Source: Planctomycetota bacterium | Lineage (GTDB): Bacteria > Planctomycetota > UBA11346 | DNA: 7,401 nt | Direction of reading: 5' to 3' | Assembly: GCA_024641365.1 (NCBI GenBank) | Contig: JAHEDF010000183.1 | Coordinates: 1-7,401 of the forward strand | Part shown: one piece after another, positions 1 through 6,540 of the stretch | Layout of the letters: every line of letters starts with the position of its first letter | Numbering within the stretch: the first letter of the stretch is position 1 | Translations under genes and position numbers: made by a program | Notes under the pieces: model-generated | Seen by the model: the letters and a program-made list of their open reading frames with translations, nothing else | What the model was told of the DNA's origin: nothing | Database searches by the model: none

Positions 1-1101
1 ACCAGTTAATGGATACCAAGAAGTTAGACAGGTTGCGGCATGACTGAGAAATCGCATTGACTGCACTTGCATCCATTTTTTATCATCTGCCACACCGCCG
101 GAAAAAGTTGGGATATTACCGGTATGTGGATCTGTCCAAAATGACGAAGTAATACCAGAACCTGGCTCTAAACTTTTTTGATAACAATACCATAAAGCAG
201 CTTGAACATAACGAATCGCGCCATCGCGTGTTGGGTATTCGCCGTCGTCATCACCTAATTTGGTTGGTTTGCTGCCGCTATCCCATTGTCGGCCACCTGC
301 GTAGGGGAAAAAACCGTAATGAACGGCGGGATCGCCTTCTGGCCAGTCAAAAACTTTTTGCATATCTGGATCGGTGCCGGGAATTGGTCTTGGAAGACCA
401 GGTATGCGAGCCGCTTCCCAAGAGTAAGTGATATTTTCAACACCGCGACCAGACTTTGGCCATTTATATTGTATATAATAATCGCTTCCTGATGTAGTAG
501 TAGGCGGTAGCCACGGATCTTGCATGTGCGTAAAATGGACAGGCGGTGATGGGAAATTGGCATAATACGGCCAATTTTTCATGCCGAAAATTGGCAACGA
601 ATTTTGTTGCGGATAACCCGTAAATGCGATAATTAATTTTTGCGCTTCATTTGGCGGGGCGGTTTCAACCGCATTTTCCATAATGCCAGAAGTGGCTAGT
701 GGCTGTGAATAATAAACATAGCCACCTTCTGCAATTATTTTTTGAATTTCATCATTGTCGCTGTCGAGTCGCCGCGCAAGATCAAGTGGCAGCGGCATTA
801 TCCCATAACGATGCGAACACACACGTGCTTCTAAATTCCAATCCTGACTTCGATAACTGCTGGTTATATTCCAGAGATCAGTGCCTTCAGTATCGTTGGT
901 GGCATTGTCAAAATGGGCGCCATTGAATTGATCGATCATTTCCTCTGCTTTTACCGCGGCATATAATTGAAAACGCGATAACTGTTGCGCTTTCAATCCT
1001 GCGGGAAACAGCATCAGAATGCTAATCACGCCAAAGGTGAGGATGGCGAGCGAGATTGAAATTTCAAATAATGTAAAAGCGTAACGGTAAGTCATGAGCA
1101 T
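1..1101 (-). CDS. PilV-like type IV prepilin / minor pseudopilin family protein, 3' end missing
   Basis: Seen: an uninterrupted minus-strand frame of 367 codons from the ATG at 1101 to the left edge, with no stop. The N-terminus is a type III (prepilin) signal: a short leader MLMTYRYA, then FTLFE with Glu at mature position 5, then a hydrophobic helix ending LFPAGLKAQQ. This is the class processed by a PilD-type peptidase and inserted in the inner membrane before assembly into a type IV pilus or type II secretion pseudopilus. The 'AIL-x-FG ... LFPAGLKA' pattern resembles PilV/minor-pilin proteins of PVC bacteria. The remaining 320 or so residues are rich in Trp, Tyr and Pro and I do not recognise them; they are much larger than an ordinary pilin head. 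In-frame TAA TAA at 1117-1122 limits the start to ATG 1101 or ATG 1095; the latter gives the more typical 6-residue leader. No good ribosome-binding site is visible. Odd: the residue before the cleavage point is Ala, not the usual Gly. Confidence 0.8.
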   Translation of the reverse strand, partial: MLMTYRYAFTLFEISISLAILTFGVISILMLFPAGLKAQQLSRFQLYAAVKAEEMIDQFNGAHFDNATNDTEGTDLWNITSSYRSQDWNLEARVCSHRYGIMPLPLDLARRLDSDNDEIQKIIAEGGYVYYSQPLATSGIMENAVETAPPNEAQKLIIAFTGYPQQNSLPIFGMKNWPYYANFPSPPVHFTHMQDPWLPPTTTSGSDYYIQYKWPKSGRGVENITYSWEAARIPGLPRPIPGTDPDMQKVFDWPEGDPAVHYGFFPYAGGRQWDSGSKPTKLGDDDGEYPTRDGAIRYVQAALWYCYQKSLEPGSGITSSFWTDPHTGNIPTFSGGVADDKKWMQVQSMRFLSHAATCLTSWYPLTG

Positions 1102-1190
1102 GGTAGGTAATTTAATTTATTACGATAGTAATTCCTTCATATTGAATGAGGAAATAACAACGCAGAAAGGACTCTGCAACGTGGATGCAA

Positions 1191-1200
1191 GGCAATTGCC
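1191..1200. repeat. 10-base perfect palindrome GGCAATTGCC
   Basis: The ten bases GGCAATTGCC read identically on both strands. They lie about 90 bases upstream of the prepilin-like gene start, a position where a dimeric regulator could bind. A small hairpin (GCAGA, 6-base loop, TCTGC at 1162-1177) sits between it and the gene. An operator role is only a guess: perfect 10-mers occur by chance, and no second copy was noticed nearby. Confidence 0.25.
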
Positions 1201-1421
1201 GAAACCGGACAATCAATCATGCACGTGGTGTCGAACCGTATCGTTTCATACAAATTACATAATGTGTATGAAAATAATTATAGGTGAAAGAATAGTTCGT
1301 GGATGACTATATAACAGTATAGTTCAAACTTCATCTCATGTAAACTAATAATTTATAACTTTTACTTATATTGCGATGTGTTTGCTCGTAAGTGCCTATG
1401 CTTCGAAATAATGTGATACTA

Positions 1422-1443
1422 GTAACTTAGAGGAGTGAGTTAC
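1422..1443. repeat. Small hairpin, 8-bp stem with GAGGAG loop
   Basis: GTAACTTA (1422-1429) pairs with TGAGTTAC (1436-1443), with one G-T pair, leaving the hexaloop GAGGAG on the plus strand. There is no T-tract on either side, so it is not a standard intrinsic terminator. It lies about 280 bases beyond the sulfatase stop codon. The purine loop resembles a Shine-Dalgarno sequence, but no plausible gene follows on the plus strand. Confidence 0.3.
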
Positions 1444-1517
1444 ACAATTAGATGTGAGGTTGTGGCAATTTATATTATTACTAACGCACTAGCGATAATG
1501 AGTAAAACCACGGATTT

Positions 1518-1718
1518 TACCATATGATTCTTAGAGATGAACTGCTTGAATCAAAATATAGATTGCGCATTAACGACCAATTAAATTATTTATGACATTG
1601 AGAGGCCAACAAACGCAGAGAAAAATTGACTATGTTATGACTTTTAGGATATTTTGTTATTGCTAAAATAAATTTCTATGCGTTTGTATCAAAGCGTGAT
1701 TGAATATACCATATGATT
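1518..1718. repeat. Pair of 12-base direct repeats TACCATATGATT
   Basis: TACCATATGATT occurs exactly at 1518-1529 and again at 1707-1718, 189 bases apart, the second copy ending 6 bases before the sulfatase stop codon. The repeats could be a scar or target duplication left by an excised or decayed insertion, or two copies of a regulatory site. The sequence between them is AT-rich with no recognised transposase or terminal inverted repeats. Chance is possible in such AT-rich DNA. Confidence 0.3.
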
Positions 1719-1724
1719 ATTCTG

Positions 1725-3167
1725 TCACTTCCCCACTTTATTCGGGACATATGTTTTACTATATTTCTGTAATTGTGAGCTGAGTTCAGCGACAACCGCC
1801 GCATAATCAGGATTTGTTGCCAGATTAGTAATTTCCTCTGGATCTTTAGTATGGTCGTAAAGTTCTTTTCCGGCTTCACCGTTATTCCATTCGGTGTAGC
1901 GCCATTTTTCATTACGCAGCGAATAGCCTTGTGCATTTGGAGCGTGATGTACCTGAGTTATAGCGGGATGATTCCAAACAGCTGTCGGATTTGTAATGAG
2001 GGGGCGCAATGAAAACCCATCTAAGTTTTGCGGAATATCAAATCCGGCATAGTCAACAATGGTTGGATAGAGATCGACCATTTCGACTGGTTTAAAACAG
2101 CTTTGACCTTTTGTTGTTCCTGGCGCAACAATAAATAAAGGGGCACGTGCTGAACGCTCAAAGGCTTTACGTTTATACCAGAGACCTTTTTCACCTAAAA
2201 AATAACCATGATCTGACCAAAATACGATAATGGTTTTCTCTAAAAGATTATTTTTTTCTAGCGCATCTAACAAGCGCCCCACTTGCGCATCAACAAAGGA
2301 CACGCTTGCGTAATAGGCTAATTTGCATTTTTTCGCATCATCCGTTGAAACATCTTTAAAGTAATAAGGCCAATTTTTTGAGTCACGTTGAATGGCCATT
2401 GGCGGGACATCTTTTAAGTCTTCGCGTGCTTCATCTAAATCCTGCATGGTGATTTGATTAATGTCATACAAATCAAAATATTTTTTAGGCGCTACATACG
2501 GACAATGCGGATTAAAAAATCCAGCAGCAATAAAAAACGGTTTATCTTTATTAGCATTAATCATTTCTATTGCTTTGCTGGCAACCATGCCGTCGGTGTG
2601 TTCCTCATCTTCACTGACTGGATCCCACCAAGCCATGGAAATGCCTAAGCCACCTTTTTTCCCAGACTTACCACCTGGATAGCGAATTATGTTTTCTTCT
2701 TGCGTCCTATCGATGCCAGCAGGATTAAAGCGTTCAGTCCAGGTTGGCGGATCATCTTGTCCGTCAGTGCCAATTTGAGTCGGATTTCCATAATGATAAA
2801 TTTTTCCAACGCGGCCTGAATAGTAACCCTTATTTTTAAAAAACTGACCGAGGGTAACCACATCAGGATTACGATGACGAAAATGATCTGATAAAGTGAA
2901 GACACCCGTGCTATTTGGTCGCAAGCCAGTCATAATGCTTGCCCGGCTTGGTCCACAGAGTGGTTGCTGGCAATAGGCACGATCAAATCGCGTACCCATT
3001 TTTGACAAGCGATCAAGATTAGGCGTTTTAACTTGGGTATTTCCATACGGCCCAATATCGCAATTAAGATCATCCGCCGCAATAAAAAGAACATTCATTT
3101 GTTCAGCGGATTGCATGATAATATGCACGCTCAGTAGAAGGACGCTGATAAGTAATTTATTTATCAT
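1725..3167 (-). CDS. Secreted sulfatase, iduronate-2-sulfatase-like (S1 family)
   Basis: This 480-residue enzyme hydrolyses sulfate esters, probably on a sulfated polysaccharide outside the cytoplasm. Seen: a Sec-type signal peptide (MINKLLISVLLLSVHIIMQSA, cleavage near residue 21), then the alkaline-phosphatase-fold sulfatase domain. Asp32-Asp33 are metal ligands. Cys71 in CGPSRASIMTG is the C-x-P-S-R residue converted to formylglycine. Lys122 and His125 in GKIYH, His221 in NPHCPY, Asp319-His320 in WSDHG, and Lys332 match the expected active-site set of iduronate-2-sulfatase. Length is normal for the family. The C-terminal part (KELYDHTKDPEEITNLA) is the usual sulfatase end subdomain. Activity needs a formylglycine-generating enzyme, which is not in this window. 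The start ATG at 3167 is followed immediately by the signal peptide; a weak AGAAAGA lies about 9 bases upstream. It is transcribed divergently from the cytochrome operon. Family assignment is firm; the exact substrate cannot be read from the sequence. Confidence 0.95.
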   Translation of the reverse strand: MINKLLISVLLLSVHIIMQSAEQMNVLFIAADDLNCDIGPYGNTQVKTPNLDRLSKMGTRFDRAYCQQPLCGPSRASIMTGLRPNSTGVFTLSDHFRHRNPDVVTLGQFFKNKGYYSGRVGKIYHYGNPTQIGTDGQDDPPTWTERFNPAGIDRTQEENIIRYPGGKSGKKGGLGISMAWWDPVSEDEEHTDGMVASKAIEMINANKDKPFFIAAGFFNPHCPYVAPKKYFDLYDINQITMQDLDEAREDLKDVPPMAIQRDSKNWPYYFKDVSTDDAKKCKLAYYASVSFVDAQVGRLLDALEKNNLLEKTIIVFWSDHGYFLGEKGLWYKRKAFERSARAPLFIVAPGTTKGQSCFKPVEMVDLYPTIVDYAGFDIPQNLDGFSLRPLITNPTAVWNHPAITQVHHAPNAQGYSLRNEKWRYTEWNNGEAGKELYDHTKDPEEITNLATNPDYAAVVAELSSQLQKYSKTYVPNKVGK

Positions 3168-3496
3168 TATGTGTTCTTTCTAGGTTTGTTATGCCCGAGT
3201 AAGGAGGGGTATTTCTCTACAGTTGTGAAGCAATCAACTCTATGCAACTCGTAATTTGCTCATGAAAGTATTTGGTCATAGGTCTCTATCTACTAGACGT
3301 CATTATGTAATGAGTTGCTTCGCTCTCATATGAGGCATGTAGATGCGATTACGCAGTAGGCCAAATAAAATTCGCTACCATAGAGGGACAATTTATTTTG
3401 ATCTTTTGCCTATTCGATAGTCTGGCATTTTGATTATTGGTTTATGAAATTAAGCGAGGTGAGTAAATCAAAAAGGGACCTTCCGTATCTTATTTT

Positions 3497-3518
3497 GAAC
3501 TCATCCCAAAAATCCCTG
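3497..3518 (+). repeat. Left perfect inverted-repeat arm (22 bases)
   Basis: This arm begins GAACTCATCCC and ends AATCCCTG; it is the exact reverse complement of 3654-3675. Together with the outer 8-base match it gives arms of about 38-42 bases, far longer than expected by chance. Confidence 0.9.
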
Positions 3519-3653
3519 CGAGTTCGCCGCTGTGGATTGGGCGATCCACCATACCCTTGCAGGGCACTTAGGCGACAAAATTGAAGGAATAGCAGAGCTA
3601 TTTCGAGATTTTGGCAACGCGGGTGGGGCGACTAAGACCAAGGCGAACGACGT

Positions 3654-3675
3654 CAGGGATTTTTGGGATGAGTTC
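3654..3675 (-). repeat. Right perfect inverted-repeat arm (22 bases)
   Basis: This arm begins CAGGGATTTTTGG and ends GATGAGTTC, the exact reverse complement of the left arm at 3497-3518. The arms enclose a 135-base centre. If transcribed, they could pair into a long stem about 160 bases upstream of the cytochrome start codon. Confidence 0.9.
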
Positions 3676-3709
3676 TTAGTAAGTTTCATACGGAATTAGC
3701 GACATTTCA

Positions 3710-3738
3710 TTGAATCATGAGTGGATACTGAGTAATAC
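3710..3738 (+). promoter_or_regulatory. Weak candidate sigma-70-type promoter for the cytochrome operon
   Basis: TTGAAT (3710-3715) and TAATAC (3733-3738) are separated by 17 bases and lie about 95 bases before the chosen start codon, immediately outside the right end of the inverted-repeat element. The -10 box matches the consensus in only three of six positions, so this is a suggestion based on spacing and place. Confidence 0.2.
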
Positions 3739-3834
3739 CCGTCCAGAAAAGACAGATATTTGTCTAGAGCAATCCCATCTAACTACCGTACTGCTAAACA
3801 TATGAGTAACGTGTACGATGTGAAAAATACAATA

Positions 3835-6540
3835 ATGCAGCGCCTAATGCTGACCGTAGTCGGCTTGTTTATTTTACAGTGGCCAGCTGTCTGGAGTGAA
3901 GACTCAACGCCGGAAAAAGATAAGACTCTGCTTGCGGCGATTACAGCAAGTAAACTTGATCCCACATTGAAAGGACAATTATTAATTGAGGAATTAAATT
4001 GCGTTGCCTGTCATGTGTCGTCTGGTTCTTTAGCGTCAGTATCAAAACAAGCTCCTTTATTATCAAATATTGGCTCGCGTATAAATCCAAACTATTTGCA
4101 AGCGTTTATTCAAAACCCACATGTGATAAAAAAGGGCACGCCTATGCCTGATGTTTTATCACACGTGTCAAGCGATGAAAAACAAAATATAGCGACTGCA
4201 ATAACTCATTATTTATTGTCTTTAAAAAAACCGACCTTTGCGTTGACGCCACCAGATTCAGTTGCCGCTAAAGATGGCGCACGATTATTTCATGCGCGTG
4301 GTTGCGCTGCGTGCCATTCTGCTCGCGGCGACACGAGCCCGGAATTATCCACACCAAATTCGACGCCATTGGGAAAACTCGATCACAAATATAGCTTTAC
4401 TAGTTTAGTGAATTTCTTGAGTAATCCACACGATGCTCGTCCGGCAGGTCGCATGCCGAATATGCAGTTATCACGCCAAGAGACAGAGCAAATTGCACAT
4501 TATTTATTACAAAACACACGCGTCCCTGGAGCACTCTCTTACACACTGTACACGGGTCTTGTTTGGGAAGGTATCGGTAGTGAACAGGTTAATGCGCAGC
4601 GCGCTGGCCATGTATCTGATTTTGCGTTAGCGAGTCTTGGTCTAATTCGTCATCACACTGCCATCACCTATGATGGTTGGATAAAGATTTCCGAACCAGG
4701 AACGTATACATTTTATTTAGAAATGAATGGCGGATCGCTGTCAATTGGTGATAAGATAATTTTCCAAATAGAGCCAAGCGATCGACGAGGAGTAAAAACT
4801 TTTACAGAGACAACGGAATTAACGGCAGGACAACACCATTTACAATTGACTTATTACCACACAGGTCGCAAACCGACTTTTGTATGCGATATGTCTGGTC
4901 CTAAAATGGAGCGTCAAGCCATTCCCTCGTCCATGTTGTCGGTGTCTGAGCAATTTATTCCACCATTTAAACCATGGCAATTAGATGGTGAATTAGTCAA
5001 TCAGGGCAAGCGCTATTTTTCTCAGTTTGGTTGCGCAAACTGTCACGTTGATGTTAAAGAGCCAGGAATTACAGCGCCAACCTTTGCAACATTACATGGC
5101 GCAAAAGGATGTTTGAGTACAGCATCGGGTAAGTGGCCTCATTTTAATTTACAAGATGAGCAAAGAGAGTGGATCACTGCAGCTTTAAAGCAAGTCGAGC
5201 AACCAACACTTACCGATCAACAACAACTAGATAAGACACTGATTAAATTTAATTGCGTGGCGTGCCATGCACGTGACGGTTTGGGTGGTATTAGCCCGGA
5301 GCGAAATCAATATTTTACTGGAACGCATGGTGCATTAGGTGATCAAGGACGCATCCCTCCGCCGCTCACGCATGTCGGCGCAAAACTACAACCGGGATGG
5401 TTAGCGGATGTGTTATTGCATGGAAAACGTCAACGTGGTTACGTGAATACAAACATGCCGCAATTTGGTGAAAAACAGGTTGGGCATTTAGTTGAGCTTT
5501 TTGCTAAGGTAGATCATCTAGAAAAAGCATCGATCCCAGCGGTAGAAAACCGAGAGATCGCTCAAAATGCTGGGCATAGTATGATCGGCACGCAAGGATT
5601 TAGCTGTATAGCTTGTCATGATTTTAATGGTCAATCATCTGAGGCAGTAGGTGCATTAGACATTGTCTATGTGACAGAACGTGTGCAAAAAAATTGGTTT
5701 CATTTATTCATGCGTCAACCAAATCGTTTTCATCCCACCATTATTATGCCAAGTTATTGGCCAGGGGGACAATCAATTCGCCCTAATATTTTAGGGGGCG
5801 ATACCGCTCAACAAATTGAAGCAATTTGGACATATTTAGAAGATGGTGAACGAGTCAAAAAGCCAACTGGATTATCCCGACAATCAAATGAATTGCGCGT
5901 TGGTGTTGTGGCTGAAATTTGTCGCGGGCGCAGTCCAATTGGTTATCGGGGTATTGCGGTTGGTTATCCGCAACAAATTCACTTGGCCTTTGATTCAGAA
6001 GAAATGGTTTTGCGCGAACTATGGAAGGGCGAGTTCGCCAATATTGATCTAGGTTCGTTTAGGGTGCGGGGTACCGATCATATTAAATTTCCACCAGGCA
6101 TTCCATTTCATCATTTATCATCACTTGAGGATAATTGGCCATATAAAGGAAAAACAAACTTTACTTTTCCACACGACCAGGGTTATCAATTTCGTGGCTA
6201 TTCATTAGATGACAAACGTAGGCCAACATTTCGTTATTATTATGGCGACATAGCTGTCGAAGATTACTTTGAGGATATCATAGATGAAAAAGGGAAAGCC
6301 TACTTTAAACGGACCATGACATTTAATGCCCCAGCCGTACAAAAATCATTTTATTTTAGAGCGGCAACTGGTGAAAAGGTGACTTCAGCGAAAGCTACTT
6401 CGTTTCAGGTCGATAGTATGCAGGTGGTAATTACCAGTCAGCATACAGGAATTGTACGCGATGGTAATCCGAGCGAAGTGCTCATCGCATTAACTGTGCC
6501 ACAGGGGCAATCATCTCTGACGTTGGAGTACCGATGGTAA
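3835..6540 (+). CDS. Secreted pentaheme c-type cytochrome with inserted PA14 domain
   Basis: Probable extracytoplasmic electron-transfer protein, about 901 residues from ATG 3835. I chose this start because it places a compact signal peptide first (MQRLMLTVVGLFILQWPAVWS, cleaved near residue 21). The frame is open back to TTG 3760, with another ATG at 3802, but neither is preceded by a good ribosome-binding site. Seen: five CxxCH heme c motifs at Cys56, Cys157, Cys400, Cys474 and Cys591. Candidate axial Met ligands are Met104, Met207, Met541 and Met638; the third heme domain has Trp434 where Met is expected. Residues about 235-360 look like a PA14 beta-sandwich (YDGWIKISEPGTYTFYL), a fold often linked to carbohydrate binding. 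Residues about 680-901 form a beta-rich C-terminal region, which I believe recurs in PVC cytochromes but cannot name. The next gene overlaps its last 7 bases, so the two are coupled. The likely role is accepting electrons from the neighbouring propeller-type dehydrogenase; this is inference. Confidence 0.9.
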   Translation: MQRLMLTVVGLFILQWPAVWSEDSTPEKDKTLLAAITASKLDPTLKGQLLIEELNCVACHVSSGSLASVSKQAPLLSNIGSRINPNYLQAFIQNPHVIKKGTPMPDVLSHVSSDEKQNIATAITHYLLSLKKPTFALTPPDSVAAKDGARLFHARGCAACHSARGDTSPELSTPNSTPLGKLDHKYSFTSLVNFLSNPHDARPAGRMPNMQLSRQETEQIAHYLLQNTRVPGALSYTLYTGLVWEGIGSEQVNAQRAGHVSDFALASLGLIRHHTAITYDGWIKISEPGTYTFYLEMNGGSLSIGDKIIFQIEPSDRRGVKTFTETTELTAGQHHLQLTYYHTGRKPTFVCDMSGPKMERQAIPSSMLSVSEQFIPPFKPWQLDGELVNQGKRYFSQFGCANCHVDVKEPGITAPTFATLHGAKGCLSTASGKWPHFNLQDEQREWITAALKQVEQPTLTDQQQLDKTLIKFNCVACHARDGLGGISPERNQYFTGTHGALGDQGRIPPPLTHVGAKLQPGWLADVLLHGKRQRGYVNTNMPQFGEKQVGHLVELFAKVDHLEKASIPAVENREIAQNAGHSMIGTQGFSCIACHDFNGQSSEAVGALDIVYVTERVQKNWFHLFMRQPNRFHPTIIMPSYWPGGQSIRPNILGGDTAQQIEAIWTYLEDGERVKKPTGLSRQSNELRVGVVAEICRGRSPIGYRGIAVGYPQQIHLAFDSEEMVLRELWKGEFANIDLGSFRVRGTDHIKFPPGIPFHHLSSLEDNWPYKGKTNFTFPHDQGYQFRGYSLDDKRRPTFRYYYGDIAVEDYFEDIIDEKGKAYFKRTMTFNAPAVQKSFYFRAATGEKVTSAKATSFQVDSMQVVITSQHTGIVRDGNPSEVLIALTVPQGQSSLTLEYRW
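6525..6540 (+). promoter_or_regulatory. Ribosome-binding site and ATGGTAA stop/start overlap
   Basis: GGAG at 6525-6528 precedes ATG 6534 by 5 bases, and the upstream gene's TAA (6538-6540) lies inside the new gene's second and third codons. Ribosomes ending the cytochrome would be placed to start the propeller gene, giving linked amounts of the two proteins. This is the clearest Shine-Dalgarno site in the window; the other starts have weak or no such signal. Confidence 0.75.

Larger units (their letters stand above)
1102..1724. other. AT-rich intergenic region, no convincing gene
   Basis: This gap of about 620 bases separates the start of the prepilin-like gene (left, minus) from the end of the sulfatase gene (right, minus). 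It must contain the promoter of the prepilin-like gene, but I see no clear -35/-10 pair reading leftward. The only open frames are short, AT-rich and without family signatures. I see no tRNA fold and no hairpin-plus-T-tract terminator for the sulfatase. It does hold a 10-base palindrome (1191-1200), a small hairpin GCAGA/TCTGC (1162-1177), an 8-bp hairpin (1422-1443) and a 12-base direct repeat (1518-1529 and 1707-1718). It could contain a small RNA or a decayed gene, but nothing in the sequence proves either. Confidence 0.6.
3481..3695. mobile_element. MITE-like element with long imperfect inverted-repeat arms
   Basis: The ends are inverted copies of each other. TTCCGTAT (3481-3488) pairs with ATACGGAA (3688-3695), and a perfect 22-base arm at 3497-3518 pairs with 3654-3675. 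The two blocks are joined by partly matching spacers of 8 and 12 bases. Similarity continues inward: GTTCGCC near 3522 pairs with GGCGAAC near 3642. The core is about 53% GC by hand count (3541-3660) against about 34% in the flank at 3361-3480, so it looks foreign. One plus-strand frame is open for 66 codons from 3499 to the stop TAG at 3697-3699, with no ATG (earliest plausible start GTG 3532); the opposite strand also holds a 62-codon frame (3501-3689). I recognise neither as a protein. There is no transposase, and no clear target-site duplication flanks 3481/3695. This fits a non-autonomous transposon or the remains of an insertion sequence; a large regulatory or RNA hairpin is the alternative. 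Confidence 0.65.
3168..3834. promoter_or_regulatory. Divergent intergenic region between sulfatase and cytochrome operon
   Basis: About 670 bases separate the two divergent start codons, so promoters for both directions should lie here. Positions 3168-3480 are AT-rich (by hand count about 34% GC for 3361-3480) and show no gene. They contain GCAACTC (3244-3250) with its inverse GAGTTGC (3312-3318). A purine-rich AAGGAGGGG near 3200-3208 looks like a ribosome-binding site but has no reading frame behind it. Positions 3481-3695 are a separate inverted-repeat element. Positions 3696-3834 form the immediate leader of the cytochrome gene, with one weak promoter match. I found no riboswitch-like or terminator structure apart from the element. 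Confidence 0.5.

Noticed and set aside
228..926. Short open frames on both strands (228-431 +, 286-492 +, 699-926 +, 255-563 -)
   Set aside because: All lie within the continuous 367-codon prepilin-like frame, which has a clear N-terminal signal; these are off-frame shadows.
1094..1306. 70-codon plus-strand frame starting at 1094
   Set aside because: It overlaps the start of the prepilin-like gene antisense, has no ribosome-binding site and no recognisable family, and lies in AT-rich spacer DNA.
1503..1518. TAAAACC/GGATTTTA as an intrinsic terminator for the sulfatase
   Set aside because: The stem is short and bulged, with no T-tract in the proper direction.
1676..1936. 86-codon minus-strand frame
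   Set aside because: It overlaps the C-terminal end of the sulfatase in another frame; the sulfatase frame carries the family motifs.
2454..2905. Plus-strand frames at 2454-2648 and 2461-2682 and the minus-strand frame at 2687-2905
   Set aside because: They are shadows of the sulfatase coding sequence without independent support.
3199..3208. AAGGAGGGG as a ribosome-binding site on the plus strand
   Set aside because: No start codon at proper distance leads into a plausible reading frame.
3501..3689. 62-codon minus-strand frame as a real gene
   Set aside because: It lies almost wholly within the inverted-repeat element and has no family signature; it is recorded with the element rather than as a gene.
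3760..3834. TTG (3760) or ATG (3802) as the start of the cytochrome gene
   Set aside because: They add 25 or 11 non-hydrophobic residues before the signal peptide, without a better ribosome-binding site. ATG 3835 gives a normal signal peptide, though 3802 cannot be excluded.
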